Of a DNA stretch of 64,000 nt, positions 57,715 to 64,000 are shown in pieces (the first letter of the stretch is position 1; every line of letters starts with the position of its first letter). A model generated the notes under the pieces. That model ran no database searches, had not been told where the DNA came from, and worked only from the letters and a program-made list of their open reading frames with translations. Source of the stretch: CAVRUD01 sp963724285 (GTDB lineage: Bacteria > Chloroflexota > Chloroflexia > Thermomicrobiales > UBA6265); contig CAVRUD010000026.1 of the NCBI GenBank assembly GCA_963724285.1, positions 151,236 to 215,235 of the forward strand, in the 5' to 3' direction. The position numbers were made by a program, and so were the translations under genes.

Positions 57715-58054
57715 ATGACACGGCCAGCCATCCATCCTGGCGAAATCCTGGCCGACGAACTGGCCGAGATCGGCGTGAGTGCGGTCCAACTCGGGCGAGA
57801 ACTACACATTCCCAATAATAGCGATAAGCCAGCCGAAAAATCGGATCTACCAGATTCTGGCGGGCAAGCGGGCGATAACCGCCGACACCGCCCTGCGGCT
57901 CGGGCGATGGTTCGGGACGGGGGCGGACTTTTGGATGAACCTGCAAGCCTCGTACGATCTCCGGCTCGCCGAGCAAGAGTACGGGGCCGCGATTCGGGAG
58001 ACCGTCGTACCTCGGCAAGAGCCGCGGTCAGCCAGCCCCGGGGTACACCCGTAG
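57715..58054 (+). CDS. HigA-type antitoxin, frameshifted
   Basis: Start TRPAIHPGEILADELAEIGV from ATG 57715 (AGGAG 9 bp before), then GVSAVQLGRELHIP. The frame is lost near 57815-57840, where about 22 extra bases or a compound indel lie. It resumes one frame over as NRIYQILAGKRAITADTALR, LGRWFGTGADFWMNLQASYD. This is the XRE-type HTH of HigA. With its toxin missing, an orphan and probably dead. Confidence 0.75.
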
Positions 58055-58084
58055 CGATCGCTTCCGGATCGGGCAGCTCGACCG

Positions 58085-59223
58085 TCAGGCGGCGGTAGCC
58101 CGCAGCGCTGCCCGCATCGCATAGACCTCGGGCGGGAACGGTGCGAAGGCGGCCCGAGCGTTGGCCTCCTCGTAGCCGGGCAAGGCAGACTCGTTCCGCT
58201 TGCGCTCGTACTCGGCCAGTGCAGGTTCGAGCGACATCTGGCCGGAGAAGCCCGTCTCGATCGCTTCTACAAGCAAGGCGGCGCTGTGGTAGGCGTCGCT
58301 GATGCCGTTGGCGGGAATCGGGTCCTTGTGGTGGCCGGCATCGCCCACCAATGCCCACCCAGGACCGTGCGATTGCCGGAAGTAGCCGGGCAGGTCGCCC
58401 GTCCCGAACCAGCGCTCGGCCCTCCGGCCGGCCGCGACGCGGTCTGCCAATGACGGGGTCCTCTCCAGGGTCGCCAGGAACGCTCCTTCGATATCGGCGC
58501 GGAACCGGGGAAAGTCGGCGATGGGGACGGCGACGGCAACGCCGGTCAGTCCCTCGTTAGTGGGAAACGCGACGACGAACCGGTCCTCGAGGAAGTTGGC
58601 CTCCAGGCCATCGACCGGAACATCGGCGAAATAGCTGTAGTAGCAGCAGGTGGCGATGGGCCTCTCGTCATAGGTGGCTGCGCCCACGGACCGGGCGACG
58701 CGCGAGTAGATCCCATCGGCGCCGACGACGAGGTGAGCCCGCTCGACGATGTCCATCCCTCCGGCGGTTCGCCCCCGCACCCCGGCGACCCGGCCGTCTT
58801 CCCAGATCAGATCGTGGACCGTACACCCCTGCAGCACCGACGCACCCGCCTCGGCCGCGGCTTCAACGAGGATGGCATCCAGGACGTAGCGGCGGGGGGC
58901 GTAATGGGCGGCGAAGTCTGGTCCGGTTTCGGGCGGCATCGCCATCGAAAAGTCGCCCAAATTGACGTTCTTGGTGAAATCGGTGGGCAGCCGGACTCCG
59001 CCACGCGGGGCAGCAACCCCCAGACCGTCAGGTATTCGATGCCGGTCCGTTGGATGAAGTGGCAGCGCATCGAGTCGCTGGGGAAGTGGGCGCGGTCGAT
59101 CAGGAGGACGCGAAAGCCCGCCCGAGCGAGGAGCATGGCCGTCGGAGACCCGGCGCAGCGAGCGCCGACGACGATGACATCCCAGGTTGGACGGCGAGGG
59201 TGGATGGGAGAGGCAAGGGCCAT
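58085..59223 (-). CDS. FAD-dependent monooxygenase/oxidoreductase, frameshifted
   Basis: N-terminus DVIVVGARCAGSPTAMLLAR (GxGxxG-type) and FRVLLIDRAHFPSDSMRCHF from ATG 59223. A shift near 58980 separates it from TKNVNLGDFSMAMPPETGPD. The second part has the DG motif VVGADGIYSRVARSVGA and the GD motif WALVGDAGHHKDPIPANGIS. Member of the PHBH/geranylgeranyl-reductase-like FAD group; substrate unknown. About 378 aa when restored. Confidence 0.82.
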
Positions 59224-59437
59224 GGGAAAACCTTCTCCTGCGTCGATCCAGACGGCGAACGATGCCGGCTTGTCAGCTAGCCGGCCAGACGTTGCCTATC
59301 CTGGCCATCGCTACCCGTCGTCGCATCGGCAAGTCTGCTTATTCCGTCCGCACGGGTTCCGCGCCCTGACGCCTGGCGGTATAGTGCGACCCCGTTTGCC
59401 GGCCCTCGTTTAGCGGGCCGTCCGAAAGGCAGCAGCA

Positions 59438-59869
59438 ATGGAGGGAATCGTGGGAAAAATAATTACGGATATGGGGCACACGGCCTTCGCCGTCCACGAT
59501 ATGGACGTGGCGCTCGCCTTCTACGCCAAGCTCGGGCTGACCGAGTCGTTCCGGCTCAACCACGCCGACGGCTCCCTGATGCTGATCTATATCCACATCA
59601 GCGGCGACCGCTTCCTTGAGCTCTTCCCCAACGGTCCGGAGCCGGAGAGCGGCCGGACCCACAGTTTCAGGCATATCTGCCTGCTGACGGCCGACATCTC
59701 CGCCGCCGTCGAGTCGTTGCGCGCGAACGGCGTGACGATCGACCGCGAGATCAAGGAGGGCCTGGACGGCAACCTCCAGGCCTGGATCAAAGACCCGGAC
59801 GGCAACGCGATCGAGCTGATGCAACTCGTCGAGTCCTCGCCGCAGCGGCAGACGGCGCTGCGCGGATAG
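59438..59869 (+). CDS. VOC family (glyoxalase-like) protein
   Basis: 143 aa from ATG 59438; GTG 59450 with GGAGGG just before it is an alternative. Two beta-alpha-beta-beta-beta modules: MGHTAFAVHDMDVALAFYAK and HICLLTADISAAVESLRANG, the last ending IKDPDGNAIELMQLV with the metal Glu. Metal-dependent lyase, epimerase or dioxygenase; which one is not visible. Confidence 0.88.
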   Translation: MEGIVGKIITDMGHTAFAVHDMDVALAFYAKLGLTESFRLNHADGSLMLIYIHISGDRFLELFPNGPEPESGRTHSFRHICLLTADISAAVESLRANGVTIDREIKEGLDGNLQAWIKDPDGNAIELMQLVESSPQRQTALRG

Positions 59870-59902
59870 GTCATCCACGCTCGCCACGCGGAGGACTACC
59901 TC

Positions 59903-60523
59903 ATGTCCGACTCACCTCGTTCGCCAGGTGATCGCGGCTGGCATGTGCTCCTGTTGGGCGGCGCGAGCGGCGTTGGCAAGACGCAGATCGGCTACCGCCT
60001 CGCGCGCCATTATGGGGTCGGTCTGACCGAGGTCGACGATTTCCAGGTGATCCTGCAGGCGATGACCTCTCCGGATGACTTCCCCGAGTTCCACTTCTAG
60101 CGATTGCAGCCGGAGTTCGCGAGCAGCATGAGCGAGGAGGAGCACCTTGCCTTCGGCCGGCGCTACGCGGGGCGGATGGCGCAGGCGATCGAACTGGTGG
60201 TCGCCAACCACCTCGAAAACCGCGCGCCCGTGCTCCTGGAGGGTGACTTCATCATGCCAGCGCTGGCCGCTCAATCCCGCTTCGGCGACTTCGACGCGGC
60301 CGGTCAGGTCCGGGCGCTCTTCCTCTATGAGGAGGACGAAGAACAGATCCGGCGGAACTATCTCGCCAGGGACGGGGAGGACCAGCCGGGGCGGGCGAGG
60401 ATAAGCTGGCGGCAGTCGATGGCGATCCGCCAGGACGCGGAGCGCCTTGGCCTACCCGCCATCCCGGCTCGGCCATGGGAGACGGTGCTCCAGCGGGCGA
60501 TTGCTGTCATCCAGGCAGGGTGA
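59903..60523 (+). CDS. P-loop kinase-like protein with in-frame amber stop
   Basis: 206 codons with TAG at 60098-60100. N-terminal Walker A LLLGGASGVGKTQIGYRLAR, then EVDDFQVILQAM. After the stop, LQPEFASSMSEEEHLAFGRR, VLLEGDFIMPALAAQSRFGD and FLYEDEEQIRRNYLARDGE-like helices. Resembles 2-phosphoglycerate kinase/zeta-toxin-like small-molecule kinases. The stop follows PEFHF, where a Trp (TGG) would suit; either a nonsense mutation or an error. GGAGG precedes the ATG. Confidence 0.7.
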
Positions 60524-60538
60524 TTCCGGTGCCCATCC

Positions 60539-60988
60539 TCACCGCCGGGCGTCCGGCGTCGGCGGCGGCCCCGTGATCGTCACCCCGTACCGGGCGGCGC
60601 CCGCGATGAGCCGCTCCACGTCCGCGCACCCGTACCCATCGTCGCATTCGCCGAAGTACCCCTCCATGCCCGCCGGCGTCAGGGCAATGAGGAGTCTGGC
60701 GGTTCCAGACGTGACGGCGTATCCGTGCTCGATCCCCCGCGGCAGGACCAGGCAGGTCCCCGTGACGGCTTCATGCGTTTCTTCCCCGATGAAGAACGTC
60801 AGCCGGCCTTCGAGCACGTAGACGGTCTCGTCCTCTTGGGAGTGGACGTGGCGGGGTGGCTCGTTTCCTGCCAGTTCGAGCAGTTCGAAGAGCGCGAGCC
60901 GGCCCCCTGTCTGTGAGCCGGTGACGAGTGTCCTCGCCCGGGCATGTTCGCAATCGCGCTGTGCTGTCATAATCGATGCCGACTCCAT
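60539..60988 (-). CDS. Cupin domain protein
   Basis: 149 aa (ATG 60988; ATG 60970 also possible). RLALFELLELAGNEPPRHVH, SQEDETVYVLEGRLTFFIGE (motif 1) and GTCLVLPRGIEHGYAVTSGT (motif 2) form a quercetin-dioxygenase-like cupin. The C-terminal helices GMEGYFGECDDGYGCADVER are usual in this group. Different from the cupin at 23664. Function unknown. Confidence 0.85.
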   Translation of the reverse strand: MESASIMTAQRDCEHARARTLVTGSQTGGRLALFELLELAGNEPPRHVHSQEDETVYVLEGRLTFFIGEETHEAVTGTCLVLPRGIEHGYAVTSGTARLLIALTPAGMEGYFGECDDGYGCADVERLIAGAARYGVTITGPPPTPDARR

Positions 60989-61226
60989 AGCTCATCTCGC
61001 CGCCCGCGTGCGGCGCAATCGACAGCGGCGGTCGCTCAGATCACCGTTGACCAAGTGTGGAGTTTGACCCGCGTCGACTCCACCAACAGTGCTCACACAT
61101 TGACTCCAACATTCGGAGCGCGGACGGGTTGAGCACTGGAAGCGAGGGAGGCGTCGCGCGGTTCATGACGTCGGGGACGGACCCGACGCCGAGTCAATGC
61201 CAGATGGCGGATGGCAGGTGGATAGC

Positions 61227-63816
61227 ATGCCCCACGAGCACGACGGCGAATTTGGCGCCCGCTTACGACGGTTTCGCGAAGCCGCGGGGCTGACGCAGGA
61301 GCAACTCGCGGGCAGGGCTGGACTCACGGCGAACGCCATCAGCGCCCTGGAACGCGGCGAGCGCCGGCGCCCCTATGCGCACACCGTGCAGGCGCTGGTC
61401 GCGGCGCTGGAGTTGCCGGCGGCGGCCGCCGAGGAGTTGGCCTCGTCGGTGCCGCGGCGCGGCGCCACGCCGCAACCCCCGGAATCTGGGATCGGCCACC
61501 TGCCCGCGGCACCGACCGGGCTGATCGGCCGCGGCGAGGACCTGGCGAACCTCGTGCGGCTCTACGCGGGCGGAGCGCGGCTGGTCACGCTCACCGGCCC
61601 GGGGGGCGTGGGCAAGACCCGCCTGGCCACGGAATTGGCCCGCGGGCTGGCCGACCGCTACACCGACGGCGCGGTGTTCGTCGCCCTCGCGCCGCTGGTC
61701 GACGCGGCGTTGGTCGTCCCGACGATCGCCCAGGCCTTGGGCGTGCGCGAGGTCGGCGGGGCGCCACTGCGCGATACCGTCCACGCCTTCCTGCGCGACT
61801 GCCAGATGCTCCTGGTCCTCGACAACCTGGAGCACCTTACCGATGCCGCCGCCGAGGTGGCCGAGTTGGTCGCGACTGCTCCGGATCTGGATCTCCTGGC
61901 GACCAGCCGGGCACCGCTGCGGCTGCGCGGCGAACGGGAATATCCGGTTCGGCCGCTGGAACTGCCGCAACTCCAGCGGATCCCCACCCTCTCTGAGGTC
62001 GCGGGAAGTCCCGCGGTAGAGCTGTTCGTGGAGCGGGCGCAGGCGGTCGATCCGGAGTTTGCGCTCACCCGGACAAACGCCGCGGCCATCGCGGCGATTT
62101 GCCGGCGGCTCGATGGGCTGCCCCTGGCGATCGAGTTGGCGGCGGCTTGGATCGGGTGCTCGACCCGACGGCCTTGCTCGCCCGGTTGGACCACGTGCTC
62201 CCGCTCCTGACCGACGGACCGCGCGACCTGCCCAGCCGTCAGCGCACGATGGAGCGCACCATCGCGTGGAGCTACGACCGGCTCGATTCGTCTGCCCAGG
62301 CTCTCTTCCGGCGCCTAGCGGTCTTCGCCGGTGGCTTCACCCTCGAAGCGGCTGAGGCGGTTGGGGCGGATCCGAACACGGCGAACAACGTGGCCCTCGG
62401 CCCGTTCCGGTTGCTCCTTGAGCAGTCCTTGGTCGCGACGGAGCCGGGGGAGGTTGTCCGGTTCCGGCTGCTTGAACCGGTACGCCAGTATGCGCACCAC
62501 CTGCTGGTGGCGAGCGGCGAACTCGCGCATGCCAAGCGAGCCCATGCCGCCTGGTACCTGCGGCTCGCCGAAGCGGCGGAGGAGACCCTCGGCGGCGTGG
62601 GGGCTGATCGGATGTGGCTGGACCGGCTGGAGACCGAGCACGATAACCTCCGGGGCGCCCTTGGGTGGCTGCTCCGCGCCGGGGATGCGGGGACGGCCCT
62701 GCGGATCTCCGCCGCGCTCTGGCCCTTCTGGCACTACCACAGCCACCTGAGCGAGGGCCGTCGCTGGCTGCGGGAGGGGCTGGCGGCCGCTCCGCAGGCA
62801 CCCGCATCTGTGCGGGCTCGGGCCCTGCTGGGGGCGGCCTTTCTTGCCCACTACCAGGGCGACGATGACCAGGCAAACGACTTGGTCAACGAAGCCTTGG
62901 AGCTGACCAGGGACCTCGACGACACCCACGAGGTCGTCCCTCAGCGCCGGGTGCATCTCCTCGCCCTGCTCGCGCGCGGCGTGATTGCGGAGGACCAAGG
63001 CAGCTATGACATCGCGGAGGCTTCGCTTCAGGAGGCACACCACCTGGCGTGTGCCTCGGGGGACCGGACCTGGACGGCGGTGACGCTCTTCCATCTCGGG
63101 GTGGTGGCCTACGGGCAGCGTCACGTCGAGGTCGCCGTGGCACGGCTGGAGGCGGCGCTGTCCGGCTTTCGCGCGCTTCCGGACCCGTGGGGCACCGCCA
63201 GCGCCCTCGACTACCTTGGCCTGGTGGCTACTGAACGCCCGGATCAGCAGCGCGCCGCGGCACTCTACGCCGAGCGCCTGCCCTCTTCCGAGAGATAGGA
63301 GCGCGAGACGGGGTCGCGGGCGGACTGGCCAACGTGGCGGTCCTGACGGCGGCCACCGGTCAGTCCGAAGCGGCGGCTCGACTGTTCGGCGCGGCGGAGG
63401 CGTTGGCCGAGGAGGTCGGGGCGCTGCCGAAGCTGCCGGAGCGCGCCGCGCACGAGCGGGGGATGGCGGCCGCACGCCGCGCGCTCGCTCCTTCGGATTT
63501 CGCGGCTGCCCACGCGGCGGGTCGGGCGCAGCCGGTGGAGCAAGTCATCGACGAGGCGGTTGCCTTGGTCACCGGTTTCGCGGCGGCACCCACAAAGACC
63601 CCCAGCACAGCCCCAGGCTACCCCGCCGGGCTGACCGAGCGGGAGGTCGAGGTGCTGCGCTTGGTGGCCAGAGGTCTAGGGAACGCTGAGGTCGCCGAGC
63701 ACCTCTTCCTGAGCCGGCGCACCGTCGACGCCCACCTGCAGCGCGTCTACGGCAAGCTCGACGTCCCCAACCGCGGCGCGGCGATCCGCTTCGCCGTCGA
63801 GCACGGCTTGACCTAG
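61227..63816 (+). CDS. XRE - NB-ARC - TPR - LuxR regulator, frameshifted
   Basis: ATG 61227 with AGGTGG 6 bp before. An N-terminal XRE helix-turn-helix (RLRRFREAAGLTQEQLAGRA, GLTANAISALERGERRRPY), NB-ARC ATPase (TLTGPGGVGKTRLATELARG; LLVLDNLEHLTDAA; LDGLPLAIELAAA), winged-helix/TPR from about 330, and a C-terminal LuxR helix-turn-helix (GLTEREVEVLRLVARGLGNA). Shifts near 62150 and near 63290 break it into three pieces. Having DNA-binding domains at both ends is notable. Possibly a large transcriptional switch; ligand unknown. Confidence 0.8.
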
Positions 63817-63829
63817 TCCTCCCCGATCC

Positions 63830-63897
63830 GGGCTTGAAAGCCCCGCCGGGGCGCCCGGACGGGGGATTTCCATGCACCCCGACCGAAAGGTCTAACG
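63830..63897. repeat. Palindromes at the window end
   Basis: GGGCTTGAAAGCCCCGCCGGGGC and CCGACCGAAAGGTCTAACGGTCGG. 63898-64000 holds nothing recognised. Confidence 0.45.
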
Positions 63898-64000
63898 GTC
63901 GGGCACCTCAGCATGCCCATTAGGTATCCAACATGAGTCCGATTAGGTGCCTCGATACGGTGGATTCGCTGACGCGGGGTAGCTGCCGTCTGCCTATTGT

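Noticed and set aside
57606..58358. 250-codon minus-strand frame over higA
   Set aside because: Contains no motif; the plus-strand HigA domain and the shifted monooxygenase explain the region.

Overview
The window reads as a high-GC, gene-dense bacterial chromosome segment. Gene content suggests Chloroflexota, most likely near Thermomicrobia/Sphaerobacter. The indications are a DUF3090 protein, an NfeD-like/flotillin pair, several large STAND regulators, secreted proteins with Ala/Thr/Pro/Ser-rich linkers, and a GroESL operon under a perfect CIRCE element. This placement is inference; no rRNA gene is present to test it.

Layout. 1-9.4 kb: end of an MFS transporter, an orphan 438-aa protein, a TPP-dependent decarboxylase/ALS-like enzyme, an FAD oxidoreductase and a frameshifted LuxR-type STAND regulator. 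9.6-14.8 kb: gatC-gatA, NfeD-like/flotillin, DUF3090. 15.1-25.2 kb: branched-chain amino-acid block (promoter, leader-peptide attenuator, ilvB, ilvN, ilvC, leuA, leuC, leuD, a cupin, leuB). 25.4-35.3 kb: mixed metabolic genes, a decayed IS5-like element, a class A beta-lactamase-like protein, greA, RidA, an aminotransferase, a DUF433/DUF5615 pair, mutY and a beta-helix remnant. 35.4-40.2 kb: CIRCE-groES-groEL, an unknown overlapping two-gene module, rplS, rnhB, yraN. 40.3-48 kb: a secreted protein, an M20 peptidase with a MoaB/Mog-like gene, hisS, a PIG-L deacetylase, galK, a small DUF4258-like gene and a D-2-hydroxyacid dehydrogenase. 48.1-64 kb is the accessory part: a TIR/NB-ARC/TPR protein, smpB and ssrA (tmRNA) with an integrase scar behind it, EVE and 2Fe-2S proteins, an intact-ended IS, a broken HigBA pair, a frameshifted FAD monooxygenase, and an XRE/NB-ARC/TPR/LuxR regulator.

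The best regulatory find is upstream of ilvB. A TTGACA-N17-TAGGAT promoter is followed by a 33-codon leader peptide rich in Ile, Leu and Val codons, three mutually exclusive stems, and a terminator with a T6 tract. This is a full ribosome-mediated attenuator.

Read with care: many genes carry single-base frameshifts, including ilvB, ilvN, ilvC and leuC, whose products are needed for one pathway. Several shifts compensate one another or lie in homopolymers, so sequence error is a serious possibility. Frameshifted genes are given as one feature spanning the restored gene. Intergenic DNA is rich in several families of short palindromic repeats. I saw no CRISPR array, rRNA or tRNA gene.
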